Shown piece after piece: positions 25,002 through 33,727 of a DNA stretch of 64,000 bases. The notes under the pieces are model-generated. The model searched no databases and was not told the origin of the DNA. It worked only from the letters and a program-made list of their open reading frames with translations. Both the position numbers and the translations under genes were made by a program. Each line of letters begins with the position of its first letter. The first letter of the stretch is position 1. The stretch comes from Neorhizobium vignae (GTDB lineage: Bacteria > Pseudomonadota > Alphaproteobacteria > Rhizobiales > Rhizobiaceae), in NCBI RefSeq assembly GCF_000732195.1, contig NZ_JNNU01000016.1:1-64000 (forward strand). The letters run 5' to 3'.

Positions 25002-26036
25002 TTATGCTGCAAGGTCGATGGCCTGCCTGGACCTGGCGCTTTCAATCGCGCCGAACACCATGGCAAGGCTCTTGATGTTGTCCTGTCCTGCGGTTTCCGG
25101 GACGGCCCCGGTCTCTATGGCTGAGAGGAAATCGGCGATGACGCTGGCATGGCCGTGGGTTTCCTCCTCACGGAGGGGCGGCAGAACCTCGATCGGGATT
25201 GCACCGCGCAGCAGACCGCCATCGCGTCCCGCAACGCAGGCACGGAAGATGTCTTCCCCATCCCAGGTCAGCATGCCGTTCGAGCCGACAATGCGCCATT
25301 CGCTTTCCCAACTCGTACGCTGGCCTTCCGCGCACCAGGAGCCGCGATAGGTGAACACCACGTTGTCGGTAAGCTCAAACACCGCATTGGCGCTGGCGCC
25401 GTGGGCATACCAGGAGCCGGCCGGATTTGTTTCCAGGCAGTATACGGAAAGTGGTGTCTTGCCGGAAACGAACCGGGCAGCGTCGAAAGTGTGAATTGCC
25501 ATGTCCAGAAGCAGGACATTGTCCATCTGCTCCCGGAAGCCGCCGAAATGCGGCGCGATGAAGAAATCGCAATGGATCGCGGTGATATCGCCAATCGCGC
25601 CGCTATCGACAAAGCGTCGCATGCGCCGCACGCCGGAAATGAAACGCCGGTTCTGGACAACGGAATGAATGCGCCCCGCAGCCTCGGCGGCGCGGATGAG
25701 GTCTGTAGCCTCCTCCATCGAGGTGGCCATGGGTTTTTCGCTCAGCACATGGCATCCGTGGGAAAGTGCGGCCTTCACCACGGAATGGCGTGCCGCGGGT
25801 ATGACAACGTCGAATACAATGTCTGCACGGGTTTCGTTCAGCATGGTGGTGAGATCGGATCCGACAGAGACGGGCTGAAGAGAAAACTCCGCGGCCAAGG
25901 CCTGTGCGAGCGACACATCGAGATCGACCAGGCCCACAATGGTGAACGCTTGCCTCAGCTTGGGCGTGGACCGGAGCGCACGCAGCCACCCTTTGGCCAT
26001 GGCTCCGCAGCCACACAAAACGACCCTGTATGTCAC
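25002..26036 (-). CDS. Gfo/Idh/MocA family NAD(P)-dependent dehydrogenase
   Basis: The protein has about 344 residues. An N-terminal Rossmann fold (YRVVLCGCGAMAKGWLRAL; GLVDLD as the strand-2 acid) leads to the family EKP motif at HGCHVLSEKPMATSMEEA. A C-terminal alpha/beta domain follows, with DMAIHTFDAARF giving the DxxxH catalytic pair. It would oxidise a hydroxyl of the imported sugar or polyol. Two starts compete: ATG at 26042, with GGGAGG directly abutting it, and GTG at 26036, with six bases of spacing. I prefer the GTG. It is the first gene of the operon and is transcribed divergently from the LacI regulator across two operator-like palindromes. Confidence 0.87.
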   Translation of the reverse strand: MTYRVVLCGCGAMAKGWLRALRSTPKLRQAFTIVGLVDLDVSLAQALAAEFSLQPVSVGSDLTTMLNETRADIVFDVVIPAARHSVVKAALSHGCHVLSEKPMATSMEEATDLIRAAEAAGRIHSVVQNRRFISGVRRMRRFVDSGAIGDITAIHCDFFIAPHFGGFREQMDNVLLLDMAIHTFDAARFVSGKTPLSVYCLETNPAGSWYAHGASANAVFELTDNVVFTYRGSWCAEGQRTSWESEWRIVGSNGMLTWDGEDIFRACVAGRDGGLLRGAIPIEVLPPLREEETHGHASVIADFLSAIETGAVPETAGQDNIKSLAMVFGAIESARSRQAIDLAA

Positions 26037-26083
26037 CGACATCCTCCCGTGCAATATTTACGGCACAACACCTCCTGTGCGAC

Positions 26084-26097
26084 CGTAAACGTTTACG
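26084..26097. promoter_or_regulatory. LacI-family operator, perfect palindrome (proximal to sugar operon)
   Basis: CGTAAACGTTTACG is fully self-complementary with the central CG typical of LacI/GalR operators. It lies 48 bases upstream of the Gfo/Idh start in the divergent intergenic region. It is probably bound by the LacI-type regulator encoded at 26177 and controls the sugar importer operon. Confidence 0.7.
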
Positions 26098-26136
26098 ATA
26101 CTATGAACCCGTCGATTTTTTTGTCAATACTGCTCA

Positions 26137-26150
26137 CGAAAACGATTACG
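26137..26150. promoter_or_regulatory. second LacI-family operator-like site (proximal to the regulator)
   Basis: CGAAAACGATTACG agrees with the perfect palindrome at 26084 in 12 of 14 positions and is 53 bp away (start to start), about five helical turns. It is 27 bases before the regulator's GTG start. This would suit autoregulation and DNA looping. Confidence 0.6.
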
Positions 26151-26176
26151 GTGTCGTACCCTTGAAAGGCTCCCCT

Positions 26177-27193
26177 GTGACAGGCATCCGCCAACTTGCC
26201 GACTACCTGGATATTTCCATTGGCACCGTATCCCGCGCGCTCAATGGAAAGGCGGATGTGAATGCGGAAACCCGCAGGCGCGTTCTGGAGGCGGCGGAGA
26301 AGCTGGGTTATGTCCCCAACCAGTCAGGCCGCTCGCTGCGCAAGGGCTCGACCGGTGTGGTGGGGTTCATGATGCAGACAGGACCTGAAATCACCAGCCA
26401 GGGAGACGCTTTCTTCATGAGCGTCTTCGACGGTGTGCAGACGGTGCTTAGCCGCCATAAGCTTGATCTCGTCGCCCTCCTGTGCTCTTCCAACGAAGAT
26501 CCCTATGCCTATCTGCAACGCACCGTGGCGCGCGGTTTTGCCGATGCCATCATCCTCTCGGCCACCCGCCGCAATGATGCACGGTTCGAACTGCTCCACC
26601 GGCACGACATTCCGTTCATCTCGCTCGGCCGCAGCCTGACCGATGTCGGCCAGCCCTGGATCGATCTGGACTTTGAAGGGATGGCGGAGGTCGCAATCGA
26701 ACGGCTGGTCAAGGCGGGCCACAGAAATATCGGGATCATCTGGCCCCATGGCGATCTCAACCTGGGGTACCTGTTCGCCGATCGATGCCGCGAGGTGCTC
26801 GCCAAACATGGGCTTGTCCTCAGGGAGGATCATGTCTTCCGGGCAAAACCGAGCGAAGCGGGCGGCTACGCCGTGGGACAGGAGATCGCATCGCGATCTC
26901 CACGCCCGTCGGCAATCGTCCTGGTCAACGAGATACTGGTGACAGGGCTCTACAAAGGACTTGAGGATGCAGGCGTCAAGCCGGGCAAGGACGTTGCAAT
27001 CGTCGGTCGCTATAGTCCTCAGGCTCAGTTCCTCTCTCCGGCATTGACATGCTTTACGTTGTCTCTTCGCGATCTTGGAATCAGCCTGGCTGAGCATCTG
27101 CTCTCAGTCATGCCAGCCTATCAGTCGGACTATGTTGGACAGACACCCCGCGTGATCTGGCCCATGACATTGATCGAAGGCGCAAGCGGCTGA
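26177..27193 (+). CDS. LacI family transcriptional regulator
   Basis: The protein has 338 residues. The N-terminal helix-turn-helix reads TGIRQLADYLDISIGTVSRALNGKADV, followed by the hinge helix (LGYVPNQSGRSLRKG) and a periplasmic-binding-protein-like effector domain. I chose the GTG at 26177 because the DNA-binding domain begins there and GAAAGG lies upstream. The open frame back to 26030 would cross the operators. It is divergent from the sugar ABC operon and presumably represses it until the sugar binds. Confidence 0.9.
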   Translation: MTGIRQLADYLDISIGTVSRALNGKADVNAETRRRVLEAAEKLGYVPNQSGRSLRKGSTGVVGFMMQTGPEITSQGDAFFMSVFDGVQTVLSRHKLDLVALLCSSNEDPYAYLQRTVARGFADAIILSATRRNDARFELLHRHDIPFISLGRSLTDVGQPWIDLDFEGMAEVAIERLVKAGHRNIGIIWPHGDLNLGYLFADRCREVLAKHGLVLREDHVFRAKPSEAGGYAVGQEIASRSPRPSAIVLVNEILVTGLYKGLEDAGVKPGKDVAIVGRYSPQAQFLSPALTCFTLSLRDLGISLAEHLLSVMPAYQSDYVGQTPRVIWPMTLIEGASG

Positions 27194-27413
27194 ATTGCCT
27201 GCTCGGGGATATCCTGGTTGTCGCGCGAGAAGGCGCTCAACGGCTTTTGATTAAAATCGGAACAGGGATCTCGCAGTTCGGACTGACGAGTGTCGCAAAA
27301 CGCTTGACATCCGGATCGGCTGAGGCAAATTCTCTGCCATGGGGTTGCGATCGCCCCACGAGGCCACGGCCGAAGAATCGCGTCCACAAACCCGCTGAAA
27401 CGGAGGACGCGTT
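27194..27413. other. intergenic stretch upstream of the chromate genes
   Basis: These 220 bases lie between the LacI regulator and the ChrB-like gene. A TTGACA at 27304-27309 could be a -35 element, but its -10 partner (AAATTC) is poor. No gene is seen. Confidence 0.35.
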
Positions 27414-28226
27414 ATGCCGTCATTTCTAGAGATCACACCTGACAAGCTTGCCCGCATCCTTGGCACCCCAAACCTGCCAGCCATTATCGATGTCCGGATC
27501 GATCAGGACTTCGATAGCGATTCCCGCCTCATTCCCGGATCCGTCCGGCGTGATTTCCGCCGTGTCGCCGAATGGGGTCCCGAGATCAATGTCCCTGCCA
27601 TCGTTCTGTGTCAGAGAGGACAGAAGCTTGGCCATGGCGTTGCCGCACACCTGAGGGCGATGGGGAAACAAGCGGAGACTCTCGAGGGAGGCTTCGAAGC
27701 ATGGAGAGATGCCCACGGCATGCTGGTCCCCGAAGACAGGCTCCCCACGCGTGACGCAAGCGGACGTACCGTCTGGGTGACGAGGTCCCGCCCAAAGATA
27801 GACCGCATCGCCTGTCCTTGGCTGATCCGCCGGTTCATCGACCCTTCCGCGATCTTTCTGTTCGTGCCGGCCAGCGAAGTCGCGCTGGTGGGCGACCGTT
27901 TCAACGCGACACCGTTTGACATCGAAGACGTCTTCTGGAGCCACCGCGGGGAACTATGCACTTTTGACGTCATGATCGACGAGTTCGGATTAAAAAGCGA
28001 CGCTCTTTTGCATCTGGCCACCATCGTGCGGGGCGCCGACACGGCCAGACCCGAACTGGCCCCAGAAGTGCAGGGCCTGCTGGCCATCTCGCTCGGATTG
28101 TCACGGATGTTCAACGACGACCTCGAGCAACTGGAGGCAGGCCTGTTGGTTTATGACGCAATGTATCGCTGGTGTCGCGACGCCACGGATGAGACACATA
28201 ACTGGCCAAATCCGAGGAAGGGGTAG
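27414..28226 (+). CDS. chrB: ChrB-like chromate resistance protein with N-terminal rhodanese domain
   Basis: The protein has 270 residues. Residues 1-105 form a rhodanese-like domain (LPAIIDVRIDQDFDS; loop VLCQRGQKLGHG with Cys near residue 66; a GGFEAWRD end). Residues from about 125 match the ChrB C-terminal domain (RSRPKIDRIACPWLIRRFIDPSAIFLFVP). Such fusions are annotated as chromate-sensing regulators or sulfurtransferases accompanying chrA. Six bases separate it from chrA, so they form one operon. A start at ATG 27414 has GGAGGACG upstream. Confidence 0.82.
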   Translation: MPSFLEITPDKLARILGTPNLPAIIDVRIDQDFDSDSRLIPGSVRRDFRRVAEWGPEINVPAIVLCQRGQKLGHGVAAHLRAMGKQAETLEGGFEAWRDAHGMLVPEDRLPTRDASGRTVWVTRSRPKIDRIACPWLIRRFIDPSAIFLFVPASEVALVGDRFNATPFDIEDVFWSHRGELCTFDVMIDEFGLKSDALLHLATIVRGADTARPELAPEVQGLLAISLGLSRMFNDDLEQLEAGLLVYDAMYRWCRDATDETHNWPNPRKG

Positions 28227-28231
28227 CGGCT

Positions 28232-29638
28232 ATGACCGACATAGCGAAGGGCCTCACCGTCAGTCAGCCGGTCGCTGGCGGCGACGTCGTGCCCCTCTCC
28301 GAAGCAGTCAAGGTCTGGACACGGGTGGCCGCATTGAGCTTCGGCGGTCCGGCTGGCCAGATCGCGGTCATGCACCGGATCATCGTCGACGAAAAACGCT
28401 GGGTCGGAGAGCATCGTTTTCTTCATGCCCTCAACTATTGCATGCTTCTGCCCGGTCCCGAGGCCCATCAGCTCGCCATCTACATCGGCTGGCTGCTCAA
28501 CAAAACGAAGGGCGGCATGATTGCCGGCCTTCTATTTGTTCTACCCGGTTTCATCTCCATCCTGGCGCTGAGCTACATATACGTCCTCTTCGGCGACGTG
28601 ACCGTCATTGAGGGGATGTTCTTCGGCCTGAAATGCGCCGTTCTCGCGGTCGTCATTCAGGCGGTCTTTCGAATCGGCAGTCGCGCCCTCAAAAACAGGG
28701 TGATGGTGGCGATTGCCGCCGTGGCGTTTGTCGCGATCTTCTTCCTTCATGTGCCGTTTCCGCTGATCATCATAGGTGCGGGTGCGATCGGATATTTTGG
28801 TGGCCGCGCCGGGGCCGTTGCGTTCAGGGTCGGCGGCGGGCACAAATCCGGTTCGGGAAAAATCCTGGAAGATCGGGACTCCGCTCTCGGCGAAGACATC
28901 CCCCTCCATGCGCGAGCCAACTTGGCCTGGTCGCTGAAGACCTCAGGCGTCCTTGCGGCGCTGTGGCTCCTTCCGGTCGTCGTTCTGCTGCTGACGCTCG
29001 GCCGCGACAACGTATTTTCGCAAATCGGTGTGTTTTTCAGTCAGATGGCCGTGGTCACCTTCGGCGGCGCCTATGCCGTGCTCGCCTACGTCGCGCAGGA
29101 GGCCGTCGAGCAGTTCGGCTGGCTCCGTCCGGGTGAAATGCTCGACGGCCTCGGCATGGCGGAGACGACACCCGGGCCATTGATCATGGTCACGCAATTT
29201 GTCGGGTTCCTGGCGGGCTATCGTGATCCGGGAGCTCTCAATCCACTGACCGCGGCCACCCTCGCCGCCATCCTGACGACCTGGGTTACGTTCCTTCCAA
29301 GCTTCCTCTGGATTTTTGCAGGCGCACCATTCATCGAAAAGATGCGGGGCAACGTCGCCCTGACGGGGGCAATGTCGGCAATCACCGCGGCCGTCGTCGG
29401 CGTGATCCTCAACCTCGCGGTCTGGTTCGGCCTGCACGTCCTGTTTGGCGAGGTTCGGCAGATATCGGCGGGTCCGTGGTCCATGGATATTCCTGTCTTG
29501 AGCTCGGTCATTGTGCCCTCGCTCGTTTTGACGGCCATCGCCGCCATATCCATCTTCCGCTTCGGCCTGTCGGTCATCACGACGCTTCTGGGTTCAGCAG
29601 TTTTGGGAATTTGCTGGAAGTTTATCGCCGTGAGTTGA
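28232..29638 (+). CDS. chrA: chromate transporter, long-chain ChrA
   Basis: This 468-residue membrane protein contains both CHR halves of long-chain ChrA: the first with LSFGGPAGQIAVMHR and LPGPEAHQLAIYIGW, the second with TFGGAYAVLAYVAQEAVEQF and ETTPGPLIMVTQFVGF. Ten or more helices are visible. ChrA exports chromate across the inner membrane using the proton gradient. It is coupled to the ChrB-like gene and ends in a strong intrinsic terminator. Confidence 0.93.
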   Translation: MTDIAKGLTVSQPVAGGDVVPLSEAVKVWTRVAALSFGGPAGQIAVMHRIIVDEKRWVGEHRFLHALNYCMLLPGPEAHQLAIYIGWLLNKTKGGMIAGLLFVLPGFISILALSYIYVLFGDVTVIEGMFFGLKCAVLAVVIQAVFRIGSRALKNRVMVAIAAVAFVAIFFLHVPFPLIIIGAGAIGYFGGRAGAVAFRVGGGHKSGSGKILEDRDSALGEDIPLHARANLAWSLKTSGVLAALWLLPVVVLLLTLGRDNVFSQIGVFFSQMAVVTFGGAYAVLAYVAQEAVEQFGWLRPGEMLDGLGMAETTPGPLIMVTQFVGFLAGYRDPGALNPLTAATLAAILTTWVTFLPSFLWIFAGAPFIEKMRGNVALTGAMSAITAAVVGVILNLAVWFGLHVLFGEVRQISAGPWSMDIPVLSSVIVPSLVLTAIAAISIFRFGLSVITTLLGSAVLGICWKFIAVS

Positions 29639-29643
29639 TGTGG

Positions 29644-29673
29644 GCCGAGACGCCTGGCGTCTCGGCTTTGCTT
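29644..29673 (+). terminator. intrinsic terminator after chrA
   Basis: GCCGAGACGC (29644-29653) pairs perfectly with GCGTCTCGGC (29657-29666) around a three-base loop and is followed by TTTGCTT. It begins eight bases after the chrA stop codon. Confidence 0.75.
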
Positions 29674-29811
29674 GGATTGATGCTGATCAAGAGGGATCGC
29701 GGGTACATCCTGCGGCTTCGCATGCAGGGCCGCAACAAGATTGCGACCCTTGTCTTGAGACCACCTCCCGGCTGGCAGGGCGGGATGGGATCGAGATCTG
29801 CTCGGTGCCGG

Positions 29812-30708
29812 TCAGCCCCACTTCATTTCGCCAGTGGCGACCTTGGAGCCTATGTCGAGCGCGATGCCCATGCCGAGGCCCGGGAAGCGTGCTTCCATCG
29901 CCGCCTTGAGCTCGGCCGAACCCTTGGCCTTTGCCAGTTCTTCCTCGAACGCCTTCAAATAGGCGATGGTATGCGCAACGCCTGAAAGGTCGCTCAGTGC
30001 TTCCGGCGTCATATGGCCGGCGACCACGATGGCTGGGTTGCGCGCAGCGATCTTCTCGAGATTGGCGATCCAGGCGACCCGCAGTTCCGCGCCGTTGGTG
30101 TCGGCCGTCCAGACGTGAACGCCGCTGAAGATCATCACGCCGCCGAAAACGGCGTTCAGCGACGGGACGAAGAGGTAGCGGCGATTGGATAAGCCCTCCG
30201 CATCGACGATCTCGACGATTTCGCCGTCAACCGTCAGCGTCTTGCCGTCAAAGGTTTCCGGCATGACGACGTCTACCAACGCCTGCGGGCCGTTCTCCTT
30301 GAGCTGCGGTCCCCAAACAGAAAGCTTCTTCTCGACGCTGCTCCTGATGGCAGCGACCGTTGCCGAGGCCGCGATAACCCTGGCACCGGGGAAGGCAGCC
30401 TTGATCGGGCCAAGGCTGAAATAATAATCCGGATCGGACTGGCTGACATAGATCGTGGTGAGTGTCTTGCCCGTGGCCTTGATCGCTTCGGCGACAGCCT
30501 TGCCGTCGGCGAGCGTGAAGCCGCCGTCGATCAATATGGCCTCCGTTGCGCCGGAGATCAGAACGGGACTGCGGAAGAAGCCGTTCTGTCCGGCAGGAAA
30601 GTGCTTCCACGCCAGGCCGGTGGCGGCATGGCCGAGACCCGCGGGCGCAAAGGCGGCGGTCGCACCTGCGGCGAGAGTGGTTTTCATGATCGTTCTCCTT
30701 GTGAACAT
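29812..30708 (-). CDS. Tat-exported metallo-beta-lactamase-fold protein with a degenerate metal site
   Basis: The protein has 298 residues. The N-terminus FTRRTIMKTTLAAGATAAFA has the Tat pattern (T-R-R-x-x-x-K followed by a hydrophobic stretch and an Ala-rich cleavage region), so export to the periplasm is likely. The fold is MBL-like (ILIDGGFTLADGKAVAEAI; VAGHMTPEALSD with a conserved His). Where hydrolases have HxHxDH, this protein has SQSDPDYYF, so two of the metal-binding histidines are absent. The first ATG (30708) is preferred because it includes the Tat motif and has AGGAG upstream, although the ATG at 30687 also has a ribosome site. It is divergent from a LysR regulator, which probably controls it. 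Confidence 0.8.
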   Translation of the reverse strand: MFTRRTIMKTTLAAGATAAFAPAGLGHAATGLAWKHFPAGQNGFFRSPVLISGATEAILIDGGFTLADGKAVAEAIKATGKTLTTIYVSQSDPDYYFSLGPIKAAFPGARVIAASATVAAIRSSVEKKLSVWGPQLKENGPQALVDVVMPETFDGKTLTVDGEIVEIVDAEGLSNRRYLFVPSLNAVFGGVMIFSGVHVWTADTNGAELRVAWIANLEKIAARNPAIVVAGHMTPEALSDLSGVAHTIAYLKAFEEELAKAKGSAELKAAMEARFPGLGMGIALDIGSKVATGEMKWG

Positions 30709-30941
30709 GGCTGTCTCCTGGTGTTGCGTCAGTCTTCGGAATTCCGGTTACGACGACTGGGCTGGCAGCCTGATGGATGCCGGTCTGATCCCGCCATCGG
30801 ATCCAACGGATTGGGATATGATCTCGCCGCTCATGCCGCGCTGCTTGTGGAGCCGTAAATGACATGACGAGATAGAACCAGGAAGACCGACAAACACGAC
30901 AGAATGTATGTTAAGAGCTGACAATAACCGGGGAATCCTTC
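30709..30941. promoter_or_regulatory. divergent promoter region between the MBL-fold gene and the LysR gene
   Basis: These 233 bases separate two divergent genes and must hold both promoters. I could not single out a convincing LysR T-N11-A palindrome or -35/-10 pair by eye. Confidence 0.4.
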
Positions 30942-31856
30942 ATGCAGGATGCGACCAACCTCAATCGGCTCGCCTATTTTGTGGCTGTCATCGATGCCGG
31001 ATCCTTCACCCGGGCGGCCGAATATCTCGGCATTACCAAGGCGGTCGTCAGCCAGCAGGTTGCAAGGCTCGAGAAGGAGGTCGGCACGACCTTGCTGATG
31101 CGCACGACGAGGCGTCTCCAACCGACCGAGGCCGGCCGGATGTTCCATGCCCGATGCGTATCGATCCTGAGAGAGGCCGAGGATGCCCTGGGGGAGCTGG
31201 CGCAGGCCAGGTCAGAACCCAAAGGCCTGTTGAGGATCACGGCGCCCTATGACTACGGCACCTCGGTCATCGTGCCGGTGGTCACCGCCTTCACGTCCCG
31301 CTATTTGGATTGCAAGGTCGAACTGAACCTCAGCGACAAGATGGTCGATCTGGTCGCCGACAATATAGACCTCGCCATTCGTGTCGGCTGGCTGGCCGAC
31401 TCAAGCCTGCAGGCAAGGCGGATCGGCTCGTTTCAGCAATATCTGGTCGGTCCCCCTCAGTTTGCCGGCAGAATAGCGGAACTGGGTGGGCTCGCCGATT
31501 TGCCCACCCTGCCCTTCGTTGCCAACAACGCGCTGCGAGAACCTTTGGAGTGGAGGTTCACGCGCGGCGATCAGGAGACGTTCACGGTGCGGTTTAAGGC
31601 ATCCATCGCGATCAATACCACGCCGGCGGTCATGCAAGCTGCGAGGCAAGGTGGCGGATTGTCGGTCCTGCCGGACTTCCTCGCCAACGCTGAACTGGCC
31701 AGTGGACGCCTGATTCACGTCCTGCCCGATTGGCAGCTGCCGTCGGGCGGCGTGTTCACGGTCTATCCGGCTGCACGCTTCCGTCCGCCCAAAGTCTCTG
31801 CATTCGTGGAAATGCTGGTGGCCGCTTTGAGAACCGAGACCCCGCGCGCGGAATGA
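30942..31856 (+). CDS. LysR family transcriptional regulator
   Basis: The protein has 304 residues. The winged helix-turn-helix is at residues about 5-65 (LNRLAYFVAVIDAGSFTRAA; ITKAVVSQQVARLEKEVGTTLL), followed by a substrate-binding effector domain (LRITAPYDYGTSVIVPVV; ADNIDLAIRVGWLADSS). The sequence belongs to the large CrgA/AaeR-like group acting on divergent genes. The partner is probably the Tat-exported MBL-fold protein. Confidence 0.88.
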   Translation: MQDATNLNRLAYFVAVIDAGSFTRAAEYLGITKAVVSQQVARLEKEVGTTLLMRTTRRLQPTEAGRMFHARCVSILREAEDALGELAQARSEPKGLLRITAPYDYGTSVIVPVVTAFTSRYLDCKVELNLSDKMVDLVADNIDLAIRVGWLADSSLQARRIGSFQQYLVGPPQFAGRIAELGGLADLPTLPFVANNALREPLEWRFTRGDQETFTVRFKASIAINTTPAVMQAARQGGGLSVLPDFLANAELASGRLIHVLPDWQLPSGGVFTVYPAARFRPPKVSAFVEMLVAALRTETPRAE

Positions 31857-31881
31857 AATTCAGTTCCCGGCCATCTGAGCC

Positions 31882-31933
31882 TTGACAGATTTTCCAATTA
31901 ACTCATAGTAGAAATTGGTCAGACAATCTGACC
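31882..31933 (+). promoter_or_regulatory. candidate promoter and operator of the GntR gene at 31973
   Basis: TTGACA at 31882-31887 and ATAGTA near 31905-31910, 17 bases apart, form a plausible sigma70 promoter. Just downstream, GGTCAGA-CAA-TCTGACC (31917-31933) is a perfect 7-bp inverted repeat, the type of site bound by FCD-class GntR dimers. Its position at or after the transcription start suggests autorepression. Confidence 0.5.
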
Positions 31934-31972
31934 GCCTGCGCATCAAGGGAGTGATGCGCTCGGAGGAGTTCG

Positions 31973-32686
31973 ATGTTCGTGGCTTTGGAGCCGCGCCGGC
32001 TTTATCGCCAGGTCGCGGAGCAGATTCGTGTGCTGATCGATACGGGGGAACTGAAACCGGGTTCGAGGCTTCCGCCGGAACGGGAGCTTGCCGAGCGATT
32101 TTCGGTTTCCCGACCGACAGTCCGCGAGGCACTGATCGTGCTCGAGGTCGAAGGTCGGATCCAGATCCGGATGGGATCCGGCGTCTACATCAGCAGCGGC
32201 CCGAAACAGCCCGCCGGTGTCCTGCCGAACGACGAAGGCGGCGGCCCTCTCGAAATCCTTCAGGCGCGCTGCCTGATCGAAAGCGGCATCGCGGAAGAGG
32301 CCGCGCGTCTCGTGACGCCCGCCAGTATCGCCCGCATCGATCTGCTGCTGGAGCGCATGGAGCAGTCGCTGGACGACGGCCCGGTCGCTCTTGCCTGCGA
32401 CCGCGATTTTCACACGGCGATCGCCGACATCATCGGCAATTCGGCGCTGAAGCACTTCACGGGGCTGATCTACGATACGCGGATGTCGCCCTATTTCACC
32501 AAGCTCGCCAGCTATTTCGAAGGGCCGCACACATGGAAGCTGGCGCTCGAGGAGCACCGTGTCATTCGTGACGCCATTGCCGCGGGGGATCCCGCCGCAG
32601 CGCGCGAGGCCATGCGTCGTCACCTGACGCTGGCGCAAAAGAGATTCTCGGAAAGCTTCGGGGAGGAGCCGACCAGAGAAGACTGA
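31973..32686 (+). CDS. GntR family transcriptional regulator, FCD (FadR) subfamily
   Basis: The protein has 237 residues. The winged helix (LYRQVAEQIRVLIDTGELKP; PPERELAERFSVSRPTVREA) is followed from about residue 90 by an all-helical FCD effector domain (ARCLIESGIAEEAARL; DRDFHTAIADIIGN; EHRVIRDAIAAGDPAAAREAM) with the metal-binding Asp/His pattern. GGAGGAG precedes the ATG. It stands directly before a TRAP transporter, a sugar-acid dehydrogenase and UxuA, and most likely represses that operon in the absence of a uronate or aldonate. Confidence 0.9.
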   Translation: MFVALEPRRLYRQVAEQIRVLIDTGELKPGSRLPPERELAERFSVSRPTVREALIVLEVEGRIQIRMGSGVYISSGPKQPAGVLPNDEGGGPLEILQARCLIESGIAEEAARLVTPASIARIDLLLERMEQSLDDGPVALACDRDFHTAIADIIGNSALKHFTGLIYDTRMSPYFTKLASYFEGPHTWKLALEEHRVIRDAIAAGDPAAAREAMRRHLTLAQKRFSESFGEEPTRED

Positions 32687-32706
32687 CCGGCCGCCATCGC
32701 GGCCGG
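32687..32706 (+). terminator. GC-rich hairpin after the GntR gene
   Basis: CCGGCCGC (32687-32694) pairs with GCGGCCGG (32699-32706) around a four-base loop, starting right after the stop codon. No T-run follows, so attenuation between regulator and transporter genes is more likely than full termination. Confidence 0.5.
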
Positions 32707-32743
32707 ATCGACCATACAGTTCCGTTTCACCTGGGAGGAAAGC

Positions 32744-33718
32744 ATGAAACACCGACTGAAGACACTACTCGGCGCCGCCGCAGTCATCTTTGCATCGACG
32801 TTTTCGGCGCATGCCGAAACTGTTCTGAAATGGGCTCATGTCTATGAGACACCCGAGCCTTTCCACACCGACTCGGTCTGGGCTGCCGGCGAGATCGCCA
32901 AGCGGACCAATGGCCGCTACAAGATCGACGTCTATCCCGCTTCGCAGCTTGGAAAAGAAGCCGACATCAACCAGGGCCTCAAGCTCGGCACAGTGGACAT
33001 CATCATCTCCGGCTCCAGCTTTGCAGCGCGCGACCACAAGCCGATCGGCGTCACCTACTATCCCTATATCTTCCGCGACCCGAGCCATCTTCTGGCTTAC
33101 ACGAAGAGCGACGTCTTCAAGAAGCTCGCCAAGGGCTACGAAGACAAGACGGGCAACCACATCGTCGCTCTCAGCTACTATGGAACGCGCCACACCACAT
33201 CCAATCGCCCGATTTCGAAATGCGGGGATATGGCGGGTCTGAAGATGCGCGTTCCGGATGTTCCGGCCTATCTGGCAATGCCGCGCGCCTGCGGTGCCAA
33301 CACGACGCCGATTGCTTTTGCGGAAGTCTACCTGGCGCTGCAGAACGGCACGGTGGAAGCTCAGGAAAATCCGCTGACGACGATCGAGGCCAAGAAGTTC
33401 TACGAGGTTCAGAAGAACATCGTGCTGACCGGCCACATCGTCGATCATCTCAATACCGTCGTCTCCAAGACCCGCTGGGCCAGTCTCTCCGACGAAGACA
33501 AGAAGATCTTCACGGATGTGATGCTTGAAGCCGCAGCCCGCACCACGAAGACCATCGAAGCCCGCGAAAAGGCGCTCGTCGATGAATTCAAGAAGAAGGG
33601 CCTGACCGTTACCGAAGTCGACAAGGCAGACTTCGAGAAGAACGTCATCGACAAAGTGAAGCTCGATGACTTCGGTTACGAAAAGGCCGACTGGGAAGCC
33701 ATCCGCGCGTTGAAGTGA
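32744..33718 (+). CDS. TRAP transporter substrate-binding protein (DctP family)
   Basis: The protein has 324 residues. A Sec signal peptide (MKHRLKTLLGAAAVIFASTFSAHA|ET) precedes a DctP-type binding domain: LKWAHVYETPEPFHTDSVWAA, NGRYKIDVYPASQLGKEADI, GLKMRVPDVPAYLAM with the conserved Arg that binds the ligand carboxylate, and the VEAQENPLTTI segment. GGGAGGAAAGC precedes the ATG. It should bind a sugar acid in the periplasm, judging by UxuA and the dehydrogenase downstream. Confidence 0.92.
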   Translation: MKHRLKTLLGAAAVIFASTFSAHAETVLKWAHVYETPEPFHTDSVWAAGEIAKRTNGRYKIDVYPASQLGKEADINQGLKLGTVDIIISGSSFAARDHKPIGVTYYPYIFRDPSHLLAYTKSDVFKKLAKGYEDKTGNHIVALSYYGTRHTTSNRPISKCGDMAGLKMRVPDVPAYLAMPRACGANTTPIAFAEVYLALQNGTVEAQENPLTTIEAKKFYEVQKNIVLTGHIVDHLNTVVSKTRWASLSDEDKKIFTDVMLEAAARTTKTIEAREKALVDEFKKKGLTVTEVDKADFEKNVIDKVKLDDFGYEKADWEAIRALK

Positions 33719-33727
33719 CGATCCCAG

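Noticed and set aside
27240..27260. Anaerobox before the chromate genes (TTGATTAAAATCGG)
   Set aside because: The right half diverges at two of five positions, and chromate genes are not expected FNR targets.
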